A DNA stretch of 33,468 nt from Alphaproteobacteria bacterium (GTDB lineage: Bacteria > Pseudomonadota > Alphaproteobacteria > Rickettsiales > UBA3002). The stretch spans positions 1 to 33,468 of the forward strand of contig JALHRI010000019.1 in the NCBI GenBank assembly GCA_022841525.1, written 5' to 3'. Shown here piece by piece: positions 8,767 through 17,510 of the stretch. The notes beneath the pieces are model-generated. The model worked only from the letters and a program-made list of their open reading frames with translations. It was not told the DNA's origin and did not search any database. The position numbers and the translations under genes are program-made. The stretch's first letter is position 1. Each line of letters opens with the position of its first letter.

Positions 8767-9217
8767 CCATGCTCTCCTGCCAGGTGTGTGGCGCAGTCCC
8801 AACGTGCCCTACGCGCACGTCGCGCACCGTTTCCCCTGCAATGGTTAGATGCACAAAGCCATAATCCGCAGGCGTGTGCGAGGCAAGTTTCTCTGGCCAT
8901 TCGATGATCATCGGCGTGCGCCCCAGCATATCCTGTAGCCCAAGTGCCGCAAGCTCTTCATCATGCTCCATACGGTACGCATCCATGTGGATGAGCGTGC
9001 GGCCGCCCGGCATCTCGTAAGGATGCAGCAGTGTGTAGGTTGGGCTGGTGACTTCCACCTCATGCCCGAGTAGCGCGTGAATAATCGCCTGCGCCAGCGT
9101 AGTTTTTCCGGAGCCCATCTCGCCGGAAAGTAGCAAACATTGCCCCGGCCAGTCGCACGCCGCAAGCGCGGCGCCCAGTGCGCGAAGTCCATGCAGATCA
9201 AGGCGGAGTCTGCGCAC
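8750..9217 (-). CDS. tsaE: tRNA threonylcarbamoyladenosine biosynthesis ATPase TsaE
   Basis: This 155-aa P-loop ATPase matches TsaE (YjeE) in length and motifs. It has the Walker A GEMGSGKTT (residues 32-40), VTSPTYTLLHPYE (switch region) and IHMDAYRM followed by IIEWPEKL, all diagnostic of the family. TsaE works with TsaB and TsaD to put t6A on position 37 of ANN-decoding tRNAs; the enzyme making the threonylcarbamoyl-AMP precursor is encoded at 29614-30576. Translation starts at a GTG whose first G is the last base of the iscX stop (TAGTG), so coupling to iscX is likely. The 3' end overlaps amgK by 17 bp. Confidence 0.93.
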   Translation of the reverse strand: MRRLRLDLHGLRALGAALAACDWPGQCLLLSGEMGSGKTTLAQAIIHALLGHEVEVTSPTYTLLHPYEMPGGRTLIHMDAYRMEHDEELAALGLQDMLGRTPMIIEWPEKLASHTPADYGFVHLTIAGETVRDVRVGHVGTAPHTWQESMDAARF

Positions 9218-9411
9218 TAGCTGCGCTCGTCGATCCAGGCCATTTGAATCGCCTCAAGGATTTTTTCATTGCAACCGTTCGGATCGCCCGTAAACCCCTC
9301 CAGCGCCAGCACCCAGGTACGAAGATCGGTAAAGCGCAGATTGACGTTATCCGCATCCGGGTGTTGCTCATCCAGCGCGATGGCGATATCGTAAATATCC
9401 GTCCACTGCAT
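9217..9411 (-). CDS. iscX: Fe-S cluster assembly protein IscX
   Basis: This is a 64-aa acidic protein that aligns over its whole length with IscX (YfhJ): a WTD start, RFTDLRTWVLALEGF, the NEKILEAIQMAW helix and a terminal WIDE motif. IscX binds iron and the cysteine desulfurase IscS and tunes the rate of Fe-S cluster building. Its ATG follows an AGGAAG ribosome site. It is normally the last gene of an isc operon, but here it leads the tsaE-amgK-murU run with no isc gene in view. The divergent cheY start lies 84 bp away. Confidence 0.9.
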   Translation of the reverse strand: MQWTDIYDIAIALDEQHPDADNVNLRFTDLRTWVLALEGFTGDPNGCNEKILEAIQMAWIDERS

Positions 9412-9495
9412 AAACTTCCTTTCTTGTTTACTCTTTATTAAAGATTCGCATGCTATGAGTACGTTTATAGCTACTTTATTGTAACGAGGGTGATC

Positions 9496-9882
9496 ATGGC
9501 AATTAGCAAGTCAATGCCTATTTTAATTGTGGATGATTATAAAACCATGCTGCGCATTGTACGCGGGCTGCTCAATCAGATCGGATTTTCCAACATTGAT
9601 GAAGCCACCGATGGCACAGCTGCACTGGCGCTCATTTCACAGAAACAATACGGTCTGATTATTTCAGACTGGAACATGGAGCCCATGTCGGGCTTCGAAC
9701 TTCTTAAAAAAGTACGCGCTGGCGAGAAAACGCGCGGTCTGCCCTTCATTATGGTGACCGCGGAGAGCAAAACCGAAAACGTGATTTTAGCCAAACAAGC
9801 AGGCGTCAATAACTACATCGTAAAGCCTTTTAATGCCGATACTCTAAAAACAAAAATCGAAGCGGTCTTTGGAACATTCTAA
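9496..9882 (+). CDS. cheY: single-domain response regulator, CheY-like
   Basis: This is a 128-aa receiver domain with no output domain. It has the acidic pair Asp13-Asp14, phospho-acceptor Asp58 (IISDWNMEPMSG), Thr88 in MVTAES, Tyr107 and Lys110 in YIVKPF, which are all the CheY signature residues. CheY carries the phosphoryl signal from CheA to the flagellar motor switch. The ATG at 9496 is chosen because GAGGG lies 5 nt upstream; a GTG at 9490 overlaps that site. The cheZ-like phosphatase gene starts 17 nt downstream, so this CheY is most likely its substrate. No cheA or receptor gene is in the window. Confidence 0.92.
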   Translation: MAISKSMPILIVDDYKTMLRIVRGLLNQIGFSNIDEATDGTAALALISQKQYGLIISDWNMEPMSGFELLKKVRAGEKTRGLPFIMVTAESKTENVILAKQAGVNNYIVKPFNADTLKTKIEAVFGTF

Positions 9883-9899
9883 CCTCGCACAGGAGACCG

Positions 9900-10403
9900 A
9901 TGATGCCTGATCAGACCCAGGTAATGCTTGAAGAAGTAAAGCGCATGGCAGAATTTATTGCCAAAGCACGCGGCGAAGTATCTGCGATTATGACTGCAAA
10001 AGACAGCGCAGGTGCTGAAAAAAACATCAATCATATCGCCACCGAACTTAAGGAAGTCGTGCGCCATACCGAGGAAGCAACCAACACGATTATGGATCAC
10101 GCCGAAGCGCTACAGCGCTTATCCGCCAGCGATCCGAAAGTGGCAGAGCACGCCATGGGCATCATGGAAGCGTGCAGCTTTCAGGACATCACCGGCCAGC
10201 GCGTCAAAAAAGTGCTGCAAATTGTCGATCAGGTAGAAATGCGGATCGACCGTTTGGTCAGCCTGCTTGGCGGTGATTTTGTAACCAGCCAAGCCGCCAC
10301 CCTTGCCACCGGCACTGAGCGGGCGGATGAGCATTTAATGGCCGGCCCGCAAATGAAGGGCGGAGGCGTCAGCCAGGCGGATGTTGATAAGTTATTCCCC
10401 TAA
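9900..10403 (+). CDS. cheZ: CheY-P phosphatase CheZ-like protein
   Basis: This is a 167-aa, largely helical protein. The motif ACSFQDITGQRVKKV (residues about 91-105) matches the CheZ active site; Asp96 and Gln100 correspond to the catalytic Asp143 and Gln147 of E. coli CheZ. The last residues (SQADVDKLFP), after a Gly-rich linker, resemble the CheY-tethering peptide at CheZ C-termini and the similar peptide at the N-terminus of FliM. The protein is shorter than the E. coli one (about 214 aa). CheZ speeds CheY-P dephosphorylation. AGGAG stands 4 nt before the ATG at 9900 and 7 nt before a second ATG at 9903, so either could be used. It forms an operon with cheY. Confidence 0.87.
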   Translation: MMPDQTQVMLEEVKRMAEFIAKARGEVSAIMTAKDSAGAEKNINHIATELKEVVRHTEEATNTIMDHAEALQRLSASDPKVAEHAMGIMEACSFQDITGQRVKKVLQIVDQVEMRIDRLVSLLGGDFVTSQAATLATGTERADEHLMAGPQMKGGGVSQADVDKLFP

Positions 10404-10458
10404 GCCTTGAACCGGTTGCGATTCTACACCCTTAGGCTACACTCACGCTTCGTTTCTT

Positions 10459-10524
10459 TTATAGCGCGTTTACGATGTTCATGCATCTTCAGAGTGCAGT
10501 GACATCGTAAAGGTCGCGCTATAA
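10459..10524. repeat. imperfect palindrome 1, long hairpin between cheZ and the TPR gene
   Basis: The left arm (10459-10478, TTATAGCGCGTTTACGATGT) pairs with the right arm (10502-10524), leaving a 3-nt bulge in the right arm. The loop region 10479-10501 holds a smaller TGCA...TGCA inverted repeat, so nearly the whole 66 bp can fold. There is no T-tract after it, so it does not look like a simple terminator. Confidence 0.75.
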
Positions 10525-10536
10525 CTTTATGATTTA

Positions 10537-10597
10537 ATAGCACTACATAACTTTGTACCTGCATCTGCATAATGCGGTTACAAAGTTAAAGTGCTAT
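10537..10597. repeat. imperfect palindrome 2, adjacent hairpin of similar design
   Basis: The left arm 10537-10557 (ATAGCACT, then AACTTTGTA) pairs with 10579-10597, with a bulge of four bases against two. The interior 10558-10578 can pair as TGCAT with ATGCG. The outer ends (ATAGCAC) resemble those of palindrome 1 (ATAGCGC), and ATAACTTT occurs both right after palindrome 1 and inside this left arm. It ends 4 nt before the GGAG ribosome site of the TPR gene, so it could affect that gene's translation. Confidence 0.72.
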
Positions 10598-10607
10598 ACC
10601 GGAGCTT

Positions 10608-13600
10608 ATGGGTTTTCTTTTTCGCATCGTGTGCGGCGTGATGGTGATGCTTTTGGGTGCGCAGGCACTTGCAGCACCACCAAGGCTTGCCACCAATAAT
10701 CTCGGTGATTTTTCACGGATCAGCTTTGCGTGGGATGCCCCTACGCCGATGCGGTTTTCAGTAAGTGGCAACACCGTCACGCTGGAATTTGACCGTGCCG
10801 TAGGTAGCGATGTGGCAAGCATCGCCTCGCGCTTAAAGCCGGTGATACGCGGCGTCACCCGTACGCCAGATGGCAAACGCATCATCCTGTCGATGGCAGA
10901 AAATTACCGCGTGCGGCAATTTTTAAGCGGGCAAACCAACGGCATTGATATCATCACGGTAAAACCTGAAGCAAACGTGATGGATGACGCCATGCGCATC
11001 GCCCCGCCTTCGCCAAAGGCGAGTATTTACAGCACGAAAAAAACTCAAATCCCGCCATTAGCGAAACAACCATCCGCAGTACAAACGGCCAAACCACCAC
11101 AAGCACCCAAGCCTGAGGCCAAGCCTGCACCCAAGGCTGCAACCATTTACACCACCAAAGCGCCACCAAAAACTCCCGAGAAAACGCCGGAGCCCCAAGC
11201 GCCTGCAAACGTAACAACGAAGGCTGGGGCGAAAGCAGAGAAGAAAGAATCACCCACAACATCAGAAACCAAACCCGCATTAAAAACTGAGAAGCCAAAC
11301 AGCACGCAGGTAAGCGCACCGCAGCCACCCGCAGCGACGCCACCAGTAACCGCTACTGCAGAAGAAAAAGAAGTTGCGCCACCTACTGTACCAGCCAGCC
11401 CTGAGCCGGCACTACCCGCACCGCAACTCACCGAAACCCTGCTGATTGGCGCAGTGGGCAAGGCTACCGATCCAACGCTGGAGTTTCTGTGGAGCGAGCG
11501 TACCGCCATGGCCAGCTTTGTGCGCGGCAATGATCTATGGGTGATTTTTTCGCACCCCGCCAAGGTCAATGCCGCCCGGGTGCTAAGCATTCTGCCTAAG
11601 CCGCTCAGCACGATGGAAGCCTACGGCCTCAAAGGGGCGACTGTGCTGCGCTTTTCGCTAAGTGAGGCGCTTTACCCCATCGCCAGCCATGTCAAAGGTA
11701 GTTACGCATGGCGGTTATCGCTACAAAAAGCGCCGCCCAAACGCGCCGAAATTCCCTACACCATCCGCGCGGGTGAAAAGACCAGCATCGTCTTCGACGC
11801 GCTGGATGGCGCAAGCCCTCTTAGTTTTTACGATCCGGCAAGGGGGGATCGCCTGCTCGTCATGCCGCTGTATGATAGTTCACACCATGTGAGCCTGCCA
11901 CGCAGTATGGCCGGTGCTGATATTTTACTTAGCGGTCAAGGCATCGCAGTACGCAGCGATGATGATAGCGCAACACTCAGCAAAACCATGGAAGGCGTGG
12001 TACTCAGCATGCAAGCAGGCGTCCCCGCGCTGGATAAAATGCCGATTGTGCCAGGCCAGAAAGACATTGCCTATATGGGCTTTGCCAGTGACGGGCTGGT
12101 GATTTCCTATCCGCGTTTTTTCAAAAGCGCCCAAAGCTTCGCCGAGTCACGCGCACGCATTGCGCGCGAGCTTGCCAGCACCAACGCGCGGACACGCCCA
12201 CTCAAACTGCACGAACTGGCTGGCACGTATATGGCTGAGGGGTTTGGCGTGGAAGCGGTCAAAATCCTCAATGACATGAAAAACACCTATCCGGATTATT
12301 ACACGAAAGAGCGTCTTTCTATCATGCACACAGGGGCGTATTTCATGGCCGACCGCATGGCCGAGGCGCGCGAAGTATTTGCCAGCACCCCACTCGACAT
12401 GAGCAAGGAAGAAGCCGCCATGTGGCGAGATGTGATGGCACTGTTTGCTCCCATCAGCATCGTGCCGACCATCACGGCGGATGATGAAAGCACCACCGAC
12501 CTGCCCAGCACCCCTGCCCGCCCAGCGGCAACAGTCGACTTACTCAAATACCATGACGGCGTGCTGAGATTGTACCCGCCGCGTCTGCGTCAGAAGCTCA
12601 GCATCATCGGTGCGGATCAGTACATTCAGCAAAAAAAATACCCCGAAGCCGTCGCGCTGTTTGATCGTTTAAGCGAGGATAACATCTTAAAACCAATTCA
12701 GCCCTTCGCGGAATATATGATTGGCCGCATCGCTGCTGAAAAGGGCGAGAACAAACGCGCGCTGGAAATCTGGCAGAAACTCGCGCAGCGCAGTGAAAAT
12801 CCGTATGTGGCAGCGCGCGCGGAGTTTGCATCGATCTCGCTGCAATTTACTTCCGGCGATGTGCCGATTGAAAAAGCCATTGAGCGGCTCGAAGGCCTCC
12901 GGCTCGACTGGCGCTACGACGCACTGGAGCAGGAAATTCTCAAATTCTTAGGCCAGCTCTACGCCGATAATAAACAGTACGATCACGCGCTCAGGGTATG
13001 GAAAGAACTGTTGAATTATTATCCTGGCACGCCAGATGCGCTGGAGCTAACCGTGGTGATGACAGATTTATTCATGAAGCTCTACACCGGTGGTCTCGCC
13101 GATGAGCTTGAGCCACTCAAATCCCTCGCCCTTTTTTATGAATTCCGCGATCTGATTCCCGTAGATGCGCGCGGTGACGAAATTGTGCGTAAACTCGCTG
13201 ACCGGCTGGCGAATGTCGATCTGCTTGACCGCGCGATTGCACTGCTGGTGCATCAGGTCAAATCCCGCAGCGAAGGCGCAGAGCGCGCGCTACTGGGCAC
13301 GCAGCTATCGCTGTTTTACGTGCTCAACAACCAACCCGAAGAAGCGCTAAACGCACTGGAAGCCAGTAGTTATGGTGGGTTTGGTGAAGATATCGCGCGC
13401 TTGCGTGGCCAACTCACCGCGCAGGCGTTCGAGAAACTCAAAGACTACCGCGCCGCACTGCAAGCGCTTTCCGGCGATAAAAGCGAGGCAGGCAACCGCC
13501 TGCGCATGGAAATTCTCTGGGCGATGGAAGACTGGCCAAGTGTCATCAACGCGGCGGAAGATGTGCTCTCCGCGCGCGAGGATTTTACAGCTCCCTTAAG

Positions 13601-13919
13601 CAAGCCTGAGCAGGAATTTTTGCTGCGCGCAGCCCTTGCCTATAGTTTCGAGAAAGACACCACCCAGCTTAAATATCTGCGCGATTACTACAGTAAGCTC
13701 ATCCCGCCAGAAAGCCCCAATAAGGCAGTGTTTGATTACCTCACGAATTTCACTGCACCGCTCAGCCCCAAAGATATCAGCGTGGTGGCGGCACAGCTTG
13801 ATGGTACGGAGAGCTTTTTATCCACGCTTAAAACCTCACTGGCCGAGGGCAATGTTTCCAACCTGCTAAGTGCACAGCAAAAAGCAAAAGCCGAGCAGTC
13901 GCCGCAAAAAGATGAGTGA
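10608..13919 (+). CDS. exported tetratricopeptide-repeat protein with duplicated N-terminal beta modules
   Basis: This is a 1103-aa protein. A signal peptide covers residues 1-22 (cleavage after ALA). A beta module follows (about 28-122: ISFAWDAP...FSVSGNTVTLEFDRA), then a Pro/Lys/Ala/Thr-rich linker (about 130-275), then a second copy of the beta module (about 285-380: LEFLWSERTAMASFVRGNDLWVIF). A third beta-rich part reaches about 500, and helical TPR-like repeats run from about 530 to 1080 (for example YPEAVALFDRL, YDHALRVWKELLNYYPG, QPEEALNALEA). The modules resemble AMIN-type peptidoglycan or secretin-binding domains. TPR arrays bind other proteins. The ATG has GGAG 4 nt upstream. It follows cheY-cheZ on the same strand, 204 bp away, with two hairpins between. 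A cell-envelope scaffold for motility or polarity is possible but unproven. Confidence 0.75.
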   Translation: MGFLFRIVCGVMVMLLGAQALAAPPRLATNNLGDFSRISFAWDAPTPMRFSVSGNTVTLEFDRAVGSDVASIASRLKPVIRGVTRTPDGKRIILSMAENYRVRQFLSGQTNGIDIITVKPEANVMDDAMRIAPPSPKASIYSTKKTQIPPLAKQPSAVQTAKPPQAPKPEAKPAPKAATIYTTKAPPKTPEKTPEPQAPANVTTKAGAKAEKKESPTTSETKPALKTEKPNSTQVSAPQPPAATPPVTATAEEKEVAPPTVPASPEPALPAPQLTETLLIGAVGKATDPTLEFLWSERTAMASFVRGNDLWVIFSHPAKVNAARVLSILPKPLSTMEAYGLKGATVLRFSLSEALYPIASHVKGSYAWRLSLQKAPPKRAEIPYTIRAGEKTSIVFDALDGASPLSFYDPARGDRLLVMPLYDSSHHVSLPRSMAGADILLSGQGIAVRSDDDSATLSKTMEGVVLSMQAGVPALDKMPIVPGQKDIAYMGFASDGLVISYPRFFKSAQSFAESRARIARELASTNARTRPLKLHELAGTYMAEGFGVEAVKILNDMKNTYPDYYTKERLSIMHTGAYFMADRMAEAREVFASTPLDMSKEEAAMWRDVMALFAPISIVPTITADDESTTDLPSTPARPAATVDLLKYHDGVLRLYPPRLRQKLSIIGADQYIQQKKYPEAVALFDRLSEDNILKPIQPFAEYMIGRIAAEKGENKRALEIWQKLAQRSENPYVAARAEFASISLQFTSGDVPIEKAIERLEGLRLDWRYDALEQEILKFLGQLYADNKQYDHALRVWKELLNYYPGTPDALELTVVMTDLFMKLYTGGLADELEPLKSLALFYEFRDLIPVDARGDEIVRKLADRLANVDLLDRAIALLVHQVKSRSEGAERALLGTQLSLFYVLNNQPEEALNALEASSYGGFGEDIARLRGQLTAQAFEKLKDYRAALQALSGDKSEAGNRLRMEILWAMEDWPSVINAAEDVLSAREDFTAPLSKPEQEFLLRAALAYSFEKDTTQLKYLRDYYSKLIPPESPNKAVFDYLTNFTAPLSPKDISVVAAQLDGTESFLSTLKTSLAEGNVSNLLSAQQKAKAEQSPQKDE

Positions 13920-13938
13920 TGGGGCTATAAGTAGCTAC

Positions 13939-13970
13939 AAAAAAGGCCACGTTAACCGTGGCCTTTTTCT
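13939..13970. terminator. bidirectional rho-independent terminator
   Basis: A perfect 12-bp stem (13940-13951 AAAAAGGCCACG with 13957-13968 CGTGGCCTTTTT) closes a 5-nt loop. It has A-tracts on the left and T-tracts on the right, so it works in either direction. It lies between the stop codons of the TPR gene and the convergent phasin gene and should end both transcripts. Confidence 0.92.
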
Positions 13971-13990
13971 TTTCTTGAATTACAGCGCGC

Positions 13991-14710
13991 TTACTGCTGA
14001 ATCATCTTGCTCACGCGCTCAGCGCTTTCGTTAAAGCGCTCGTTCAGCGGCTCGGAAATGTCCGATGCGGTCTGGAATACCAACTCGGATACGGAAATCA
14101 TTTCACTAAAGAAATTATCGAAAAACGTTTTGGCCGTTTTGCTCGACAGGTCAAATACGTCATTCAAGGTACGGCATGAAAGCGCTTGCTTAGAAAGCTC
14201 AACCTGCTGGCTGAAGCTCTTGTTGGAAAACGCTACCGAATGCGCCGCAAGCTGCTTGGAAAGATTCGCGGCAATGTTCGCGCATGCAACCAGTGCTTCG
14301 ATGTTCTCACGAATCAGCTCGTACACATCCCCCGCGTGAAGCGAAGACTTGCCCGCCGTTTTTGTCAATTGCTCCAGCGATTCACGCCCATAAGAAAAGG
14401 CTTGTTCCGCCTGCGCGAATGGATTGCTGGCTGAAGGCGATTGACGCGACTGGGTGCCCGACTGGCTCCAGAATTGTTGCATCATATCGTTGCTGGTTTT
14501 CATCATATTCTCGGCGGCCTGACGCATCGTTTCGCTGGCATTACGTGCGGCTTCACCCATGTCAGACTGAGCAAACGGCATCTGGTATAGTTTTGCGCTT
14601 TGCTGGGCAAAGGCAGGGGTTGCAGCGGCAGCGCGCTTCACCGAAGCAGCACTGCGAGTGCGCGTGCGCGACGTGGTGGCAGGTTTTCTTTTCGTAGATT
14701 TGCTAGCCAT
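13991..14710 (-). CDS. phasin family protein
   Basis: This is a 239-aa helical protein. The first 35 residues are very basic and Ala/Thr/Ser/Arg-rich (MASKSTKRKPATTSRTRTRS), followed by a Met/Gln-rich stretch. A phasin-like helical domain spans about 110-235: YGRESLEQLTKTAGKSSLHAG, a FSNKSFSQQVELSKQAL segment, and VFDLSSKTAKTFFDNFFSEM. Phasins coat polyhydroxyalkanoate granules and control their size and number. The basic Ala/Lys tail recalls phasins that also bind DNA and help partition granules; that is an inference. AGGAGATAACC precedes the ATG and a good sigma-70 promoter lies upstream. No PHA synthase or depolymerase gene is in the window. The gene is monocistronic between a terminator and the divergent alaS. 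Confidence 0.83.
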   Translation of the reverse strand: MASKSTKRKPATTSRTRTRSAASVKRAAAATPAFAQQSAKLYQMPFAQSDMGEAARNASETMRQAAENMMKTSNDMMQQFWSQSGTQSRQSPSASNPFAQAEQAFSYGRESLEQLTKTAGKSSLHAGDVYELIRENIEALVACANIAANLSKQLAAHSVAFSNKSFSQQVELSKQALSCRTLNDVFDLSSKTAKTFFDNFFSEMISVSELVFQTASDISEPLNERFNESAERVSKMIQQ

Positions 14711-14735
14711 GGTTATCTCCTGTTGCGGTGCGGCA

Positions 14736-14763
14736 AATATAGAGCAAGCGAAAGTAAAGTCAA
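14736..14763 (-). promoter_or_regulatory. sigma-70-type promoter of the phasin gene
   Basis: Read on the minus strand, TTGACT (14758-14763) and TATATT (14736-14741) are separated by 16 bp and lie 26 nt upstream of the phasin start codon. The match to the consensus is strong, which fits an abundant granule protein. Confidence 0.75.
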
Positions 14764-14873
14764 GAATGCAACTAGAAGTTTTTATTGCGCCGCACCATAA
14801 TCATCAAGATCATTGATTCACGCGCTATTTCTTACGCTTGCATGCGCCGCACAAATCGCTTAGCACAAGGCAC

Positions 14874-17510
14874 ATGCATACACTTACCGATATTCGCGCC
14901 CAATTTCTTGATTACTTCAAGCAGCATGACCATGGCGTGCTGGCGTCTTCTTCCCTTGTGCCGCAGAACGACCCCACGCTGATGTTCGCCAATGCGGGCA
15001 TGAACCAGTTCAAAAATATCTTCACCGGTGTTGAAAAAGCCCCTGCGGTACCACGCGCCGCCACCTCGCAAAAATGTGTGCGCGCCGGCGGTAAGCACAA
15101 CGATCTGGATAATGTGGGCTACACTGCGCGGCATCACACATTTTTTGAAATGCTGGGCAATTTTTCCTTCGGTGATTACTTTAAGGAAGGCGCGATTGAA
15201 CTGGCATGGAATCTCATCACCAAGGAATGGGGCATCGATAAAAACCGCTTGTGCGTGACGGTGTACCATACCGATGATGATGCCTTTCACTTATGGAAAA
15301 AAATCGCTGGCCTGCCGGAAGATAAAATTATCCGCATCGCCACCAACGATAATTTCTGGGCGATGGGCGACACCGGCCCCTGCGGCCCGTGCTCGGAAAT
15401 TTTCTACGATCACGGCGCGCACATTGCCGGCGGCCCTCCAGGCTCGGCGGATCAAGACGGCGACCGGTTTGTCGAAATCTGGAATCTGGTGTTCATGCAG
15501 TATGAGCAGCGCGATGCGAACACCCGCGTGGCGCTTCCCAAGCCCAGCATTGATACCGGTATGGGACTTGAGCGCGTGGCCGCCGTGCTGCAAGGCGTGC
15601 ACGACAATTACGATGTCGATTTGTTCAAAACGATTATTGCAGCATCGCAGCACGAATCCCGAAATACCAATCCCGAATCACGAAACTCGCACCGCGTGAT
15701 CGCCGATCATTTGCGCGCCTGCGGATTTTTAATTGCCGACGGCGTGCTGCCCAGCAATGAAGGCCGTGGCTATGTGCTGCGCCGCATCATGCGCCGCGCC
15801 ATGCGCCACGCGCATATTCTTGGCTGCCGCGATCCGCTGATGCACCGCTTGGTGCCCACCTTAGTGCAGCTTATGGGCAGCGCCTATCCTGAACTTGCGC
15901 GCGCGCAGGCGATCATTACGGAAACGCTGAAACTCGAAGAAGAACGCTTCAAACAAACGCTTGAGCGTGGTTTGAAATTGCTGGAAGAAGAACGCGCGAA
16001 TGTGCGCGGCGGAAAATTTTCCGGCGAGGCCGCCTTCAAACTTTACGACACCTACGGTTTCCCGCTCGATCTCACGCAGGATATATTACGTGCCGATAAC
16101 ATCGCCGTGGATATCGCGGCGTTTGATGTGGCGATGAATGAGCAAAAAACCCGTGCCCGTGCCGCGCATAAAGGCTCCGGCGACAGCACCACCTCTGCGC
16201 TATGGTTTGACCTGCGCGAGCGCGTGGGCGCCACCGAATTTCTTGGCTACAGCCATGATAGCGCGCAAGCCGTCATCACCGCAATCATCCAAGATGGTAA
16301 GGAAGTGCAAAACGTGAACGCGGGCGAAAGCGCGATCATCCTTACCAACCAAACACCGTTTTACGGTGAATCCGGCGGTCAGGTAGGTGATAGCGGCACG
16401 CTACACTCTGATAGCGCCAGCGCACTGATTAGCGATTGTAAAAAGCCCCTGCCCGATCTGCATGCGCATGAAGTAACCCTCCAACACGGCACGCTGAATG
16501 TGGGCGATACGGTGACACTCAGCATCCATGTGGAGAACCGCGCGCGCATTCGTGCCAATCACTCGGCAACCCATTTGCTGCATGCGGCGCTGCGCAAACA
16601 TCTGGGTGATCACGTTACGCAGAAAGGCTCGCTGGTTGCAGCGGATGGTTTGCGCTTTGACATCAGCCACCCCAAAGCGATCAGCACAGAGGAGCTCGCC
16701 GCCATCGAAACCGAAGTCAATGACGTGATTTGGCGCAACTCAGATATTTCCACCAAACTCATGACGCCTCAGGATGCCGTCGCCGCTGGCGCCATGGCGC
16801 TGTTTGGTGAAAAATACGGCGATGAAGTGCGCGTGCTTGCGATGGGTGATGGCTATTCGGTGGAGCTGTGCGGGGGCACGCACGCTGCGCGCACCGGCGA
16901 TATTGGCCTGATCAAAATCACCTCTGAAAGCTCCGTTGCGGCTGGTATTCGGCGCATCGAAGCACTCACTCAAGCTGGCGCACTGGCGTATCTTAGCGCG
17001 CAGGATGATGCGGTGAAAGCCCTTGCTGGCGCGCTGAAAACCAAGCCGGAAGATGTGTCTGCAAAAATCAGCTCACTGATGGATGAGAAGAAAAAACTCG
17101 AAAAAGAACTCGCCGAGGCGAAGAAGAAACTCGCGCTCAGCGGCGGTGGCGGAGGGTCAGCCGAGCCGACTATTGAAACCATTGGCGCAACGCAATTCGT
17201 GCATCGCAGTTTTGACGGCGTCGATGCCAAAGCCCTACGCGACATTGCGCAAAGCTATCAGCAAAAATACCCCGAAGCGGTGGTGGCCGTGGCCTCCAAC
17301 ACGGAAGGCAAGGCCAGCATTATCGTGGCCGTGGGCAAAAGTGCGTTTACTAATATCAAGGCCGATGCCCCCACACTGGTGCGCGCAGCCGCAGCCGCCG
17401 TGGGCGGTCAGGGCGGCGGCGGCAAACCCGATTTTGCCCAGGCCGGCGGCCCTGACGGGGATAAGCTCGACGCGGCACTCAATGCCGTGAAGCAAGTGCT
17501 AGCGGCTTAG
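14874..17510 (+). CDS. alaS: alanyl-tRNA synthetase
   Basis: This is a full-length class II synthetase of 878 aa that charges tRNA-Ala. The N-terminal catalytic domain has [20 protein letters not shown] and the [12 protein letters not shown] and NLVFMQYEQ motifs. The editing domain has [17 protein letters not shown] and the zinc-site partner [16 protein letters not shown] coiled coil with a poly-Gly hinge (about 740-770) leads to the C-Ala domain ending [13 protein letters not shown]. The ATG at 14874 is chosen because [15 protein letters not shown] matches the usual family start and AAGG lies 3 nt upstream; the frame stays open 12 codons further up. The linker before [11 protein letters not shown] is unusual ([14 protein letters not shown], encoded by a short direct repeat). 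The 3' end overlaps the convergent flavoprotein gene by 12 bp. Confidence 0.96.
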   Translation: MHTLTDIRAQFLDYFKQHDHGVLASSSLVPQNDPTLMFANAGMNQFKNIFTGVEKAPAVPRAATSQKCVRAGGKHNDLDNVGYTARHHTFFEMLGNFSFGDYFKEGAIELAWNLITKEWGIDKNRLCVTVYHTDDDAFHLWKKIAGLPEDKIIRIATNDNFWAMGDTGPCGPCSEIFYDHGAHIAGGPPGSADQDGDRFVEIWNLVFMQYEQRDANTRVALPKPSIDTGMGLERVAAVLQGVHDNYDVDLFKTIIAASQHESRNTNPESRNSHRVIADHLRACGFLIADGVLPSNEGRGYVLRRIMRRAMRHAHILGCRDPLMHRLVPTLVQLMGSAYPELARAQAIITETLKLEEERFKQTLERGLKLLEEERANVRGGKFSGEAAFKLYDTYGFPLDLTQDILRADNIAVDIAAFDVAMNEQKTRARAAHKGSGDSTTSALWFDLRERVGATEFLGYSHDSAQAVITAIIQDGKEVQNVNAGESAIILTNQTPFYGESGGQVGDSGTLHSDSASALISDCKKPLPDLHAHEVTLQHGTLNVGDTVTLSIHVENRARIRANHSATHLLHAALRKHLGDHVTQKGSLVAADGLRFDISHPKAISTEELAAIETEVNDVIWRNSDISTKLMTPQDAVAAGAMALFGEKYGDEVRVLAMGDGYSVELCGGTHAARTGDIGLIKITSESSVAAGIRRIEALTQAGALAYLSAQDDAVKALAGALKTKPEDVSAKISSLMDEKKKLEKELAEAKKKLALSGGGGGSAEPTIETIGATQFVHRSFDGVDAKALRDIAQSYQQKYPEAVVAVASNTEGKASIIVAVGKSAFTNIKADAPTLVRAAAAAVGGQGGGGKPDFAQAGGPDGDKLDAALNAVKQVLAA

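Noticed and set aside
13939-13970. possible small RNA or repeat element
   Set aside because: A perfect stem with flanking A- and T-tracts between two convergent stop codons is fully explained as a bidirectional terminator.
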